DNA from: a bacterium
Lineage (GTDB): Bacteria; Verrucomicrobiota; Verrucomicrobiia; Limisphaerales; UBA11358
NCBI GenBank assembly: GCA_021813325.1
Contig: JAKALA010000024.1
Location: 1 to 49,931, forward strand
DNA: 49,931 nt
Reading direction: 5' to 3'
Shown here: positions 42,034-49,931 of the stretch, piece after piece
Position numbering within the stretch: the stretch's first letter is position 1
How the letters are laid out: every line of letters begins with the position of its first letter
Position numbers and translations under genes: made by a program
Notes under the pieces: model-generated
What the model saw: only the letters and a program-made list of their open reading frames with translations
The model's database searches: none
What the model was told of the DNA's origin: nothing

Positions 42034-42783
42034 TCAGTATTGAATGGCGTTGGCCAGCCGGTTGGCATCGCTCACCGCCCAACGATTCAGCGGATCAAAG
42101 GCGGTGCCGTATTTATCGTAACGCGTGCTGCCATCGGCATACGTGTTATTGGAACCGCCGGTGCCGGACCCCTGCCCGCGTCCGGAATGACGATCCTGCG
42201 CCACCGCGCCTGAAGCGTCATCGCCATTGCCCGCATACATGTCCATGTAGAAATCGCCGCGTTCCGAAATCTTTTCTCCCAAAACAATGGTGTCACTCGG
42301 ATGCAGGATGGCCGATTCTTTCAGACCAATTGAAAATTTTCCTTTCATGTAAAGACTGCTAAAATCATTTGCGCTCAACGTGTCGTGGAAATAATCGTTC
42401 CAGCCATTGATGAAATAACTGCGCGGCGCGGCGTCGGCAATGTTGTTGGACGGGCCGATCGTGGCCGGATTCAGGCTAATTTCACTTGGGCAAAGCAACA
42501 CCTTTAAATTCTTGCCGTAATAATTGTAGAATTTTTCCGGCCAGCGCACGGAGTTCGAATGCGGCGGCAACGTGCCGTTGTTGTCATCCACATACATGCG
42601 CATGGCCATGCCCAACTGGCGGAGATTGTTGTTGCACGATATGCGCTTGGCCGTTTCCTTGGCATGGGCCAGTGCCGGCAGCAACATGGCCGCAAGAATG
42701 GCGATAATGGCGATCACCACAAGCAATTCAATCAACGTGAAAGCGCTTTTTGGGGTGATCTGATTTGACCTCTCAGCACGCAT
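42034..42783 (-). CDS. Prepilin-type N-terminal cleavage domain protein
   Basis: This 249-residue protein has a type IV prepilin signal: [20 protein letters not shown], with Phe (after Ala) at the cleavage position and the Glu5 that pseudopilins need, and a hydrophobic helix to about 38. The rest ([20 protein letters not shown], ending [20 protein letters not shown]) resembles the DUF1559-like pseudopilins expanded in Verrucomicrobiota and Planctomycetota. Similar proteins are processed by PilD and form short pili or secretion apparatus tips, but the real role is unknown. I start at ATG 42783; a TTG nine bases upstream is less likely. It precedes pyrC by 41 bases, without functional link. Confidence 0.87.
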   Translation of the reverse strand: MRAERSNQITPKSAFTLIELLVVIAIIAILAAMLLPALAHAKETAKRISCNNNLRQLGMAMRMYVDDNNGTLPPHSNSVRWPEKFYNYYGKNLKVLLCPSEISLNPATIGPSNNIADAAPRSYFINGWNDYFHDTLSANDFSSLYMKGKFSIGLKESAILHPSDTIVLGEKISERGDFYMDMYAGNGDDASGAVAQDRHSGRGQGSGTGGSNNTYADGSTRYDKYGTAFDPLNRWAVSDANRLANAIQY

Positions 42784-43177
42784 AGCTGCCAAAGAAGACG
42801 TGACGGTTGAACCTTTGGTTAACCGGAAACTGTCGGCTGAAAACCGGGGACACCGCGCAAACCAGAATTGAACCCGGGAATCTCCCCGGTGAAATTAGCC
42901 GGAGCTATGCAGTCAACCACGGTTGGGCACAAACTGACATCCCGTGAGGATGGGAATTTCCAAACATCGGCGACGCCCTATTTGAGGAAAATATGGGGCA
43001 ATCGCAAAGGGGTTCGAAGCCTGAGTCTGAGGGGCCGCAAGTTCGACGGCCCGGCGTTTGGGACGCTCAATCGAGCGGGTTATTCTGACGAGGCAATCGC
43101 AGCCGTTCAATCCCCTGCCCGGCCAAACAACCTCACGTTCCGGTCAGAAGAATTTTCCCGGCCTTTTCCCGCCTCCG
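42784..43177. other. Intergenic region, nothing supported
   Basis: Between the prepilin-like gene and the small membrane protein gene no frame gives a recognisable product. Short inverted repeats (for example CATCCC...GGATGGG near 42938-42957) are present. A 109-codon open frame here lacks an ATG start, a Shine-Dalgarno sequence and any family resemblance. Confidence 0.4.
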
Positions 43178-43384
43178 TCAGTGGGCCAGCGCCTTGATTT
43201 CGGGTTGCGGCAATTTGGGCGCCTTGACCAAACCCTTTTGCCGCATCATCGCGTAGATCACAATCACGCAACCGATGAGCGCGGCAAACCGGATGGTCCA
43301 CGTGATGATGGGCTTGTAATCCACCGGAAATAAATTCCGGTCAAACTTGTTCAAACTGCGTTTCTTTCTGCGTTTGCGTTTCAT
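43178..43384 (-). CDS. Small single-span membrane protein
   Basis: This 68-residue protein begins very basic (MKRKRRKKRSLNKFDRNLFP), then has one hydrophobic helix (about 27-45, TWTIRFAALIGCVIVIYAMM) and a short polar end with PKLPQPEIKALAH. The basic N terminus should lie in the cytoplasm. I do not recognise a family. I start at ATG 43384, giving a compact product; the frame runs 17 codons further. It appears to be transcribed alone. The balanced architecture supports a real gene, but no function can be named. Confidence 0.6.
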   Translation of the reverse strand: MKRKRRKKRSLNKFDRNLFPVDYKPIITWTIRFAALIGCVIVIYAMMRQKGLVKAPKLPQPEIKALAH

Positions 43385-43971
43385 GTCATGCCAAATCCTG
43401 AGGCTGCCGACAAAGTTATGAAGGCAGCTTAACAAAGAAACCCGGCAAATTAAAAGCGAATCTGTCTGGTGTTTTGAGTGGCAGGAAAGGCACGCGGGGG
43501 AGCAACAGCCTGTCTTTGCCGGAAACTTTTCCGACTTGGAAATTTTCAGGGTTCTCGGCGGCTTGAATCTGCACGCTCGTCAGCCACCGCCCAGAAATTG
43601 CTTGCGGCGTTGGACCACTCGCAGCTCGGTTCCCGGTTCAGCCTCCACCTAGCTCAATGCGGGTCTTCCCAAGGTCATGGTCTGATCAAATCATCTTGGC
43701 ACGACTTCGGCTCTTTGCTGAAGCGGATGATTTTTGATGGTTCGGCGCATCTTTGTATTTGCCCTGGCACCTGGCCAGACGGTAACCGCCCGCCCTAGAA
43801 ATCGCAGACCCCGCATTCATCCAGACGCGTGAAATCCTTGTAACTATTTTGGCCAAAGCGGCTCCAATTGAAATAGAGATGCCTGACAAAGCGCAAAGTC
43901 TGGAGCATTATGTCCCAGTTAACTGAAAATTTTCCGGAGTTTAAACCACAAGCATCACACCTGAATTTGTC
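43385..43971. other. Intergenic region, nothing supported
   Basis: This 587-base gap lies before the rhodanese gene. No frame on either strand gives a recognisable protein; the frames seen are short and lack usable starts. The upstream region of the rhodanese-regulator-kinase operon lies at its right end, but no promoter could be placed. Confidence 0.4.
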
Positions 43972-44373
43972 ATGAATATCAAACGCGTCAGACGTGGGAT
44001 CGTCCTGGGAATGGTAGGCGGACTGGCCGGCCTGGGCGGCGTTCATTTATGGGCAGGCCAAATCCTGCCGGAAGCCACCGCCAGCCGGTATTTGCAAACC
44101 GGCGCCCTGCTGGTTGACGTCCGCAGCCTGGGGGAATTTACCAACGGCCACGCTCCCCAGGCCATCAACATTCCCCTGGCTGAAGTAAAATCACAATTTC
44201 CCCAGCAGGTGACCAACAAGAGTTCAGTGATTTTACTGTATTGCCGGACTGGTCACCGGAGCGGGTTGGCCGAACAAGAACTCCACGATCTGGGTTATAC
44301 CAATGCCTTCAGCATCGGCACTTTGAAACAGGCAAAGCATGCGGTCTCGATGAGCCGCGCCAACCGTCATTAA
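43972..44373 (+). CDS. Exported rhodanese-like domain protein
   Basis: Rhodaneses move sulfane sulfur from a persulfide on an active-site Cys. The 133-residue protein has an N-terminal hydrophobic stretch (9-26) that acts as signal or anchor, then a single rhodanese domain: LLVDVRSLGEFTNGHAPQAI (47-66), INIPLAEV and the active loop YCRTGHRSG (Cys91 to Gly98), all conserved, so it should be active. It starts at ATG 43972 and is followed two bases later by the response regulator, so the three genes to 46632 probably form one operon. Placing this beside a two-component system suggests a sulfur or metal response; this is inference. Confidence 0.88.
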   Translation: MNIKRVRRGIVLGMVGGLAGLGGVHLWAGQILPEATASRYLQTGALLVDVRSLGEFTNGHAPQAINIPLAEVKSQFPQQVTNKSSVILLYCRTGHRSGLAEQELHDLGYTNAFSIGTLKQAKHAVSMSRANRH

Positions 44374-44375
44374 CC

Positions 44376-45050
44376 GTGAAAATCCTGGTGGTCGAGGACG
44401 AAAAGAAGATCGCCTCTTTTGTGCGCAAAGGCATCGAGGCGCAAGGGTTCGCCGTGGATGTCTCCGGCTCGGGCGACGAGGGATTTTTACTGGCCACCAC
44501 CCGGCCTTACGATGCGCTGGTGCTGGACATCATGCTGCCCGGCAAGGATGGATTGAGTATCCTGCGCAATTTGCGGCAGCGCAAAGTGCCGGTGCCGGTC
44601 ATTTTGCTCACGGCCCGGAGCGAATTAAACGAGCGGCTTGAGGGACTCAACCTCGGCGCCGACGATTATCTGACCAAGCCGTTTCACATCGAAGAATTGA
44701 TCGCCCGGCTGCACGCGGTGGTCCGGCGGGCGGCCGGCACGAGCCAGAGTATTCTGGCCGTGGACGACCTCACGATGAATCTGCTGACGCGCGAAGTCAG
44801 GCGCGGTCAGCGGGCCTTGGAGCTGACCCCCCGCGAATTTCTGCTCCTCGAACACCTCATGCGTTCACCTGGGCGGGTGCTCACGCGCATCGAAATCTGT
44901 GAACGCGTATGGGACTACAATTTTGATCCGGGCACGAACCTGGTGGACGTGTATGTCCAGCGCCTCCGCAAGAAGGTGGACGGTGATTTCCCGGTAAAAC
45001 TGATTGAGACGATCCGGGGCGTCGGCTATCGCATCCGCCCGGTCAACTGA
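44376..45050 (+). CDS. OmpR-family response regulator
   Basis: This 224-residue transcription regulator has a receiver domain with the phosphorylation site Asp51 (LDIMLPGKDG), Thr79 and Lys101 (LTAR, LTKPFH), followed by a winged-helix OmpR-type DNA-binding domain (about 127-221; ELTPREFLLLEHLMRSPGRV then NLVDVYVQRLRKKVD and IETIRGVGYRI). It looks like the heavy-metal-response branch (CusR/CopR-like). The start is GTG 44376, two bases after the rhodanese stop. The histidine kinase downstream should phosphorylate it. Confidence 0.93.
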   Translation: MKILVVEDEKKIASFVRKGIEAQGFAVDVSGSGDEGFLLATTRPYDALVLDIMLPGKDGLSILRNLRQRKVPVPVILLTARSELNERLEGLNLGADDYLTKPFHIEELIARLHAVVRRAAGTSQSILAVDDLTMNLLTREVRRGQRALELTPREFLLLEHLMRSPGRVLTRIEICERVWDYNFDPGTNLVDVYVQRLRKKVDGDFPVKLIETIRGVGYRIRPVN

Positions 45051-45144
45051 ATCCCCGCGCCAACCGTTTGCGATGCGTGCTCGAACCATGCGCCCGTGGA
45101 AGCGGAGCGTCCGTCCCGATTTAAATTTAAAATAATTGCACCCC

Positions 45145-46632
45145 ATGAAACCCCTGTCGTCCCGACTCAAGATCGCCTTGCTCTCGGCGGGCATCTCCGG
45201 AGCCGTGTTGGTGGCCTTCGGGCTGATGCTGTGGGTCATCATTCACCACCAGCGCCTGGCAACGGTGGACCGGGAAATTCGCACGCTGGCATCACGGCAT
45301 CCGGGCCTGCTGGCGGGCCGGGGCAGCTTCGAGCGCCTGGGCAGCTCGCTGGAATTTACTTTTGGAGACGACTACACCAACCATGTTGCTCTGCTGATCC
45401 GCGATGCCAACGGGCAGATTACCTATCGCTCGCCGCACTGGCCGGCAGGACTGGATCTGACGAGCGCCCCGGAAGCGGTAATAGCTACCAATGCTCCCGC
45501 CATCGTATCCGATGGCGCACTTCACAGCGGGTTTGGCCGCGGTTACGGTCAAGGCCGGGGCGGGCCTCCCCCCGAGCTGGTGTTCACCCGATCGCCCCAG
45601 TTTTTCACGGTTAAAACAGCGCACGGAGCGTGGCGGTTTGGTCGCATGGGCAATGATGAAGTCACTTTACTGCTGGGGCTGAACCAAGCCGAGATGGAGG
45701 CGGAATTGAACCACCTGCGCAATGTGTTTTTGCTGGTGCTGCCCGCCGCCCTGATGCTGGTGGCGCTGGGCGGCTGGGTGGTGGCCGGACAAGCCCTCAG
45801 GCCGCTCACCATGATTGCCGACACGGCGGAGAAGGTCACCATCCGCGGCCTGGATCAGCGCATTCCCCGGGCGACGGATAGTCCCGAAGCCATCCGCCTC
45901 ATCCACGTTTTAAACCGCATGATGGACCGGTTGGAGAACAGTTTTCACCAGGCCACGCGTTTCAGTGCCGACGCCTCGCATGAGTTAAAAACGCCCCTGG
46001 CCATCATGCAGGGTGAACTGGAAAACGCCTTGCAGACGGCCGTTCCCGGCTCCGCCGAACAGCAGTTGTTCAGCAACCTGCTGGAAGAGACGCAACGGCT
46101 CAAAACCATTACCCGCAGCCTGCTCCTTTTGGCGCAGGCCGATGCCGGCCAGCTCAGGCTGACCCGGGAGATGGTTGATTTGACCGCCGAATTGGAGTCG
46201 ATGCTGGAGGACGCACAGGTGCTGGCGGCGGATGCGGGACTCCAATTCGACGTGCAACTCACGCCGGTGCGGATCCCAGCGGATCGGGCCTTGCTGCATA
46301 CGGCCATTTTCAACCTCATTCACAACGCCGTTAAATACAACCAGGACCAGGGCAAGATCGCGCTTCATTTAATCGCCAAAGGCCAGCACTTCACCCTGAC
46401 GATCGGCAATACCGGCCCGGGCATCCCGCCGACGGATCGAGCGCGCATCTTCGACCGGTTTTATCGCGGCCAACCCGCGGATGGAACGCGGCGCGATGGC
46501 ATCGGGCTGGGACTGAGTCTGACACGCGAAATCATTCGGGCGCATGGCGGAGACGTGTCACTGCTGGAGAGCCGTGATGGCTGGACCGTTTTTGAGTTGG
46601 TGCTGAACCTGCCACCAGCCGGGCAGCATTGA
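45145..46632 (+). CDS. Membrane sensor histidine kinase
   Basis: This 495-residue kinase is the partner of the adjacent response regulator. It has two membrane helices (about 10-34 and 192-216) around a periplasmic sensor (about 35-190) with a Gly-rich loop (GFGRGYGQGRGGPPPE). A HAMP domain follows (about 217-265), then HisKA with phosphoacceptor His279 (FSADASHELKTP) and HATPase with N box FNLIHNAVKYN, G boxes GNTGPGIPPTD and GIGLGLSLTREI. All motifs are intact. I start at ATG 45145, 94 bases after the regulator. The signal is unknown; the architecture resembles heavy-metal sensors. Confidence 0.93.
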   Translation: MKPLSSRLKIALLSAGISGAVLVAFGLMLWVIIHHQRLATVDREIRTLASRHPGLLAGRGSFERLGSSLEFTFGDDYTNHVALLIRDANGQITYRSPHWPAGLDLTSAPEAVIATNAPAIVSDGALHSGFGRGYGQGRGGPPPELVFTRSPQFFTVKTAHGAWRFGRMGNDEVTLLLGLNQAEMEAELNHLRNVFLLVLPAALMLVALGGWVVAGQALRPLTMIADTAEKVTIRGLDQRIPRATDSPEAIRLIHVLNRMMDRLENSFHQATRFSADASHELKTPLAIMQGELENALQTAVPGSAEQQLFSNLLEETQRLKTITRSLLLLAQADAGQLRLTREMVDLTAELESMLEDAQVLAADAGLQFDVQLTPVRIPADRALLHTAIFNLIHNAVKYNQDQGKIALHLIAKGQHFTLTIGNTGPGIPPTDRARIFDRFYRGQPADGTRRDGIGLGLSLTREIIRAHGGDVSLLESRDGWTVFELVLNLPPAGQH

Positions 46633-46650
46633 GTCCAGTGAACATAGTCA

Positions 46651-48792
46651 TTAGCGCACCCGCAGGGCGCGGTAGAATCGGGTCTGGTCCTCCCTGCCGC
46701 CCGTATCCTCGACGTAAATCAGCGTGCCGGAGCCATCCAGAAATTCGAGCAACGCGCCATCGGTCCAAGTCGTCAGGTCGGCACTGGCCTGGAGTCGGAA
46801 TTGTTGATCGGTGGCGCCGGTGAACAGAAAGACGTTCATGCCCGAGGAGCGGCCATAGCCGGCGATGGCAATCGGGGCCGGATCCGGAATCAACCGGGTG
46901 CGTAAAATGGTTCCTTCGGTTCCCACCGTGACCAGCAAACCATCCTGGCTGATCACGCCGTAAAGCGATTTTTTGGTGAGCGTGCCAGAGCTCGTCCAGT
47001 TCGTGGCGTCTGTGCTGGCGAGCACCGTGCCCAGATTGCCAACCACAAACCAGGTTCCGGCGGCATAATCGGACGCGTTGAGCCAGGCAGTAGTGCCAGT
47101 AACCTTGGAAAGCCAATGCACTCCGTCGAAACTGCTCAACAGGCAGCCGTTTTGGCCCACGGCGATCAGCCGGTCGTTGAGCCAGCGCACCTGGCTGAGC
47201 CAGTTGGTGGTTCCAGAAACCCGGCTCGTCCAGTTGGTGCCATGGTCAACGCTGGTCAGGATGGTTCCGCCACTGCCAACGGCCACCAGTCCATCGGGGT
47301 AAGCGGCGACACTCATCAGAAAGGCGCTCGTGGGCGCGACCTGCCGGGTCCAGTTGGTGCCGGAAGCACTGGTCAACACGGTGCCGTTGCCGCCCGTGAC
47401 GATGAATTGTTCGCCGTCATAGCACACTCCTTGAAGGTCGTTGGTCGTCGGGCGCAACACATTCGTTTGCCAAAAATAAGTATTCGTGCCCCAGAGGATG
47501 GTGCCCTGGCTGCCGACCGCCAACAGGAGGTTGGAATTTCCGCCAACGCCCAGCAGTATGGAATTTGTGGCGCTCAAGGGCACCAACTCGTAATCCCAGT
47601 CCACCCCATCGGGACTGCTCAAAATCGTGCCGTAGTCGCCCACGGCCACAAAATGGGTGGGGGTGCGGGTAATTCCCCAAAGCCAGGATCTGACTGGATC
47701 GGCCAGGGAGCGCCACTCCGCCGAGGCAGCGAGATTCGTCCGACAGCTTTCCACCAACATGCCCGAGCGCCCGGCCAGCAGATAGTAGTCCTGGTTCCAA
47801 AGCGCCGAATAATAGGTCCATGCTGGAACCAGATTGGTCGTCCAGGCGGAGGTGGTTTGATCGGACCACGCCTCGCCGTTTTCAAAGAGTCTGGCTTCCG
47901 ATACTCCGGCCGCGAGGTGAGAATTTGCGCTTCCGCCAGCAGCATAAAGATAATTGGTGGCGCCCAGATTAACCGCGGACCATTGATTGCCATTGGCACT
48001 GGTGAACGCCTTGCCGCCATCACCCACCGCCAGAAAATGATCGCCCAGCCAGGTGACGCGATTAAGGTTAGTCGCCGTCAAACCGGCCGCCCGGACCTGC
48101 CAGCTAGTTCCATTGGCGCTGGTGGCCAGCAGACCTTTTTCCCCCACGGCCACAAAGTTGGTGCCATCGCAAGCGACACTGCGCAACCAGTTGGTAAAAG
48201 CAACCGGAACCCGTTCCCAGGAGATGGCGTTGGTGCTGGTATAAATCGCGGCATGATCGCCCACCGCGACCACGACGGTAGATGAGGCGGCCACACTTTC
48301 CAGCCAGTCAGCGGTCCCGAGGGTGAACCCATAAAAATTCCAAGGATCATCGGCCAGCATCACCGTGCCGGCTTCTCCCGTCACCACCAACCGGCCATTG
48401 AAAAACGTTGTGCCCCGCAAGGCGGCGGCCGTGCCGCTGTCGCGGGGCGACCAGACATTCCAGTCATCACTCAGATAGATCTGCCCGCGCTCACCCACCT
48501 GCACCGTTAGAAAATCATTGGCCGCCTGATCCACCACGTTGGCGCCATGCGGCTGCGGATTGGCCCAACGCCACACCAGGGGAACATCAACGGCGAGGGC
48601 CGCCAGCATTCCCAGCCAGGTTAACATCATCACCAAGCCCGGAAAACGCAGGGGCCTAAAAATGCGGGGGCGCCAAGTGGGGCGCGCGCACAGCTCCGTT
48701 CCCGGACGGCGGAGGACGACCGTCGGCACCACGGGAAAAATGTCCTCGCACCACAGGCGAATGGGCACTCGATGCACTTGGGAATTTGACAT
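46651..48792 (-). CDS. Exported beta-propeller protein with Asp-box repeats
   Basis: This 713-residue protein is built from about a dozen repeats of one design, each with a hydrophobic strand such as FVAVGEKGLLATS followed by an S-x-D/N-x-G-x-x-W element (TSANGTSW, TSANGNQW, SSPDGVDW, TSASGTNW, SSFDGVHW, ASTDATNW). It matches Ycf48/BNR-like beta-propellers, which bind proteins or glycans. A signal-like helix lies at about 53-72 (VMMLTWLGMLAALAVDV), preceded by a 50-residue basic region, so the true start may be an internal GTG/ATG near 48630. The C terminus (FRLQASADLTTW) is like an autotransporter-type or fibronectin-like end. It starts three bases after the histidine kinase stop, so the pair is co-transcribed; the propeller may be the kinase's exported sensor or partner. 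Confidence 0.75.
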   Translation of the reverse strand: MSNSQVHRVPIRLWCEDIFPVVPTVVLRRPGTELCARPTWRPRIFRPLRFPGLVMMLTWLGMLAALAVDVPLVWRWANPQPHGANVVDQAANDFLTVQVGERGQIYLSDDWNVWSPRDSGTAAALRGTTFFNGRLVVTGEAGTVMLADDPWNFYGFTLGTADWLESVAASSTVVVAVGDHAAIYTSTNAISWERVPVAFTNWLRSVACDGTNFVAVGEKGLLATSANGTSWQVRAAGLTATNLNRVTWLGDHFLAVGDGGKAFTSANGNQWSAVNLGATNYLYAAGGSANSHLAAGVSEARLFENGEAWSDQTTSAWTTNLVPAWTYYSALWNQDYYLLAGRSGMLVESCRTNLAASAEWRSLADPVRSWLWGITRTPTHFVAVGDYGTILSSPDGVDWDYELVPLSATNSILLGVGGNSNLLLAVGSQGTILWGTNTYFWQTNVLRPTTNDLQGVCYDGEQFIVTGGNGTVLTSASGTNWTRQVAPTSAFLMSVAAYPDGLVAVGSGGTILTSVDHGTNWTSRVSGTTNWLSQVRWLNDRLIAVGQNGCLLSSFDGVHWLSKVTGTTAWLNASDYAAGTWFVVGNLGTVLASTDATNWTSSGTLTKKSLYGVISQDGLLVTVGTEGTILRTRLIPDPAPIAIAGYGRSSGMNVFLFTGATDQQFRLQASADLTTWTDGALLEFLDGSGTLIYVEDTGGREDQTRFYRALRVR

Positions 48793-48795
48793 AAA

Positions 48796-49931
48796 TCAGC
48801 AGGCGTTGGCCGCCACCGATTCGGCGGGAGGATTTGACGGCAGATTTAAGAGCAAGTTTGGCGGCAGCCATAGGACGAATACACAGCCAGCGGCCGAACT
48901 GGATTGCAGTTCCAACTCCGCACCCAGATGGTTGGCGAGTTGTTTGCTGATGGCCAGGCCCAGGCCGCTTCCGCCCCGGGTGGAGCGACAGGGTGCAAAC
49001 AGCCGCGGCCGAACCGATTCGGCCAGTCCTGTGCCCTGATCGGCGACCTCGCAACGAAGACCGCCCCTTTCCCGGCAAAAGCGCACGCAGACCGTGCCCT
49101 GTGCGGGCGTGGCTCGCAGGGCGTTATGCACCAGATTCTCCAGAATGAGCAAGACAAGGTTGGCATGCCGGTTGGACAGCGTGCCGGCCGCATCCAAAAC
49201 GGTCAGCAGATTGGCGCCGCTGGTCGCAACCGCCGGCGCCAGTTTCCCGTTCAAGACATCCACCGTTTCGGCCACCGTGATTTCGTAGTGATCGCCGGCC
49301 TGTTCCTCGCCCAGCACCCGCACGACATCGTGAACTAACTGCTGCATCCGACGCGTGGATGCTTCCAAATTTTTAAACTCGCCGTCTTGCCCGGCCGACC
49401 CGTGACTGGCCATGAAGTCTTGCAAGTTCGCCAGGGGATTGCTTAAACCATGGATGAGGTGGGCCGAGACCGCACCAAGAGCGCTGGTTTTGGCGGCCAG
49501 CGACAATTCATGATTGGCGCGCAGCAAGCGGGCGGTGCGATCCTCAACCAGCGCGTGCGCCTGCCGCAGCCGACGGTAAGCCCAACCGAGCACCCCGGAC
49601 AGCAGCAGTGCCCCGCCCACATACAACCCCAATCCTAGCAGCCACAGATGGCCATCGATCCGGGCATATTCCTCGGCGATGCTGCGGCCATCCAGCAACA
49701 ATTGCGCGGCGGCGATGAGATTGGTTTCACCGCGGGCATGGAGCGGAATGGTGACTTCCAACAAGGGACTCCGCTGGTTCTCGGCCGGGTCGGCTTGAGC
49801 CGTCAAAAAATATTTGCCCAAGTCCGCCTGCCGCAAGAACCGGCTCACCGGCTGTAGTTGGCGCAGCTCAGGCAAATCGTCCGGAGACAAATTCGTGGCC
49901 AGCAGTTCCGGCGGAACAGCGGTTTCAAAAA
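48796..49931 (-). CDS. Sensor histidine kinase, N terminus beyond the window
   Basis: The frame is open from the right window edge to a stop at 48796, giving 377 residues of the C-terminal part. It holds part of an extracytoplasmic sensor, one membrane helix (LLGLGLYVGGALLLSGVLGW), a coiled linker (RLRQAHALVEDRTARLLRAN), a HisKA-like dimerisation helix with a candidate phosphoacceptor His in AVSAHLIHGLSNPLANLQ, and a HATPase with N box LVHNALRA, G boxes EVADQGTGLAES and GGSGLGLAISKQL. The DHp is of the HxxxxP/N type used by NtrB-like or HWE-free kinases. It precedes the propeller gene by three bases. Its start and full sensor lie outside the window. Confidence 0.82.
   Translation of the reverse strand, partial: FETAVPPELLATNLSPDDLPELRQLQPVSRFLRQADLGKYFLTAQADPAENQRSPLLEVTIPLHARGETNLIAAAQLLLDGRSIAEEYARIDGHLWLLGLGLYVGGALLLSGVLGWAYRRLRQAHALVEDRTARLLRANHELSLAAKTSALGAVSAHLIHGLSNPLANLQDFMASHGSAGQDGEFKNLEASTRRMQQLVHDVVRVLGEEQAGDHYEITVAETVDVLNGKLAPAVATSGANLLTVLDAAGTLSNRHANLVLLILENLVHNALRATPAQGTVCVRFCRERGGLRCEVADQGTGLAESVRPRLFAPCRSTRGGSGLGLAISKQLANHLGAELELQSSSAAGCVFVLWLPPNLLLNLPSNPPAESVAANAC

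Noticed and set aside
42868-43197. 109-codon open frame in an intergenic region
   Set aside because: No ATG start, no Shine-Dalgarno sequence, no family; overlaps the end of the small membrane protein gene on the other strand.
1-49931. tRNA, rRNA, CRISPR, prophage, toxin-antitoxin or defence genes
   Set aside because: None recognised on either strand.

Overview
The window looks like the chromosome of a member of the Verrucomicrobiota, probably near the Pedosphaera/Limisphaera lineage. This is an inference from gene content, not from a marker tree. Supporting features are a PEP-CTERM protein, a prepilin-type protein of the kind expanded in Verrucomicrobiota and Planctomycetota, a B12-dependent (class II) ribonucleotide reductase, a rhomboid with a short C-terminal extra domain, several large secreted proteins of mixed domains, and palindromic repeats between genes. 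Good Shine-Dalgarno sequences are rare; rplC, the second aldo/keto reductase and the esterase/transglutaminase gene have the clearest ones.

Layout. 1-5.7 kb: transketolase (cut by the left edge), aldo/keto reductase, Tat-exported metallophosphoesterase, AI-2E-family membrane protein. 5.7-6.8 kb: a decayed patch with remnants of an IS5-like transposase, an IS3-like OrfA and a Cache-type sensor. 6.8-12.8 kb: GNAT acetyltransferase, two large secreted proteins (esterase plus transglutaminase-like; GH20-like with a carbohydrate-binding insert) and an O-methyltransferase. 12.8-18.8 kb, all minus strand: purB, EamA transporter, rhomboid, TPMT-like methyltransferase and the lipoprotein exporter pair lolD/lolC. 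18.8-19.6 kb: a histidine kinase pseudogene with several frameshifts. 19.7-22.6 kb, plus strand: trxB, a palindromic repeat, a Tat-exported aldo/keto reductase, hisH. 22.7-25.5 kb, minus: DUF2203 protein, a 33-residue COX24/mS38-like protein, hisG, a lipoprotein and purN.

25.6-31.2 kb holds a truncated S10 cluster (rpsJ-rplC-rplD-rplW) that ends in a terminator instead of continuing into rplB. It is separated from the upstream fusA by an oppositely oriented PEP-CTERM gene and a symmetric palindromic repeat. 31.5-36.1 kb: phosphofructokinase and nrdJ, with another nested palindrome between them. 36.5-42.8 kb: 2Fe-2S ferredoxin-like protein, EamA transporter coupled to a small winged-helix protein, scpA-scpB, secreted thioredoxin-like protein, pyrC, prepilin-like protein. 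43.2-49.9 kb: a small membrane protein, then rhodanese, OmpR-type regulator and histidine kinase in one operon, facing a beta-propeller protein and a second histidine kinase (cut by the right edge).

Most genes are housekeeping (nucleotides, histidine, translation, chromosome segregation, lipoprotein export). No CRISPR array, phage, toxin-antitoxin or defence system and no tRNA or rRNA gene was recognised. The most unusual material is the palindromic repeat family, whose hairpin arms vary while a GCT loop stays fixed, and the split ribosomal cluster.
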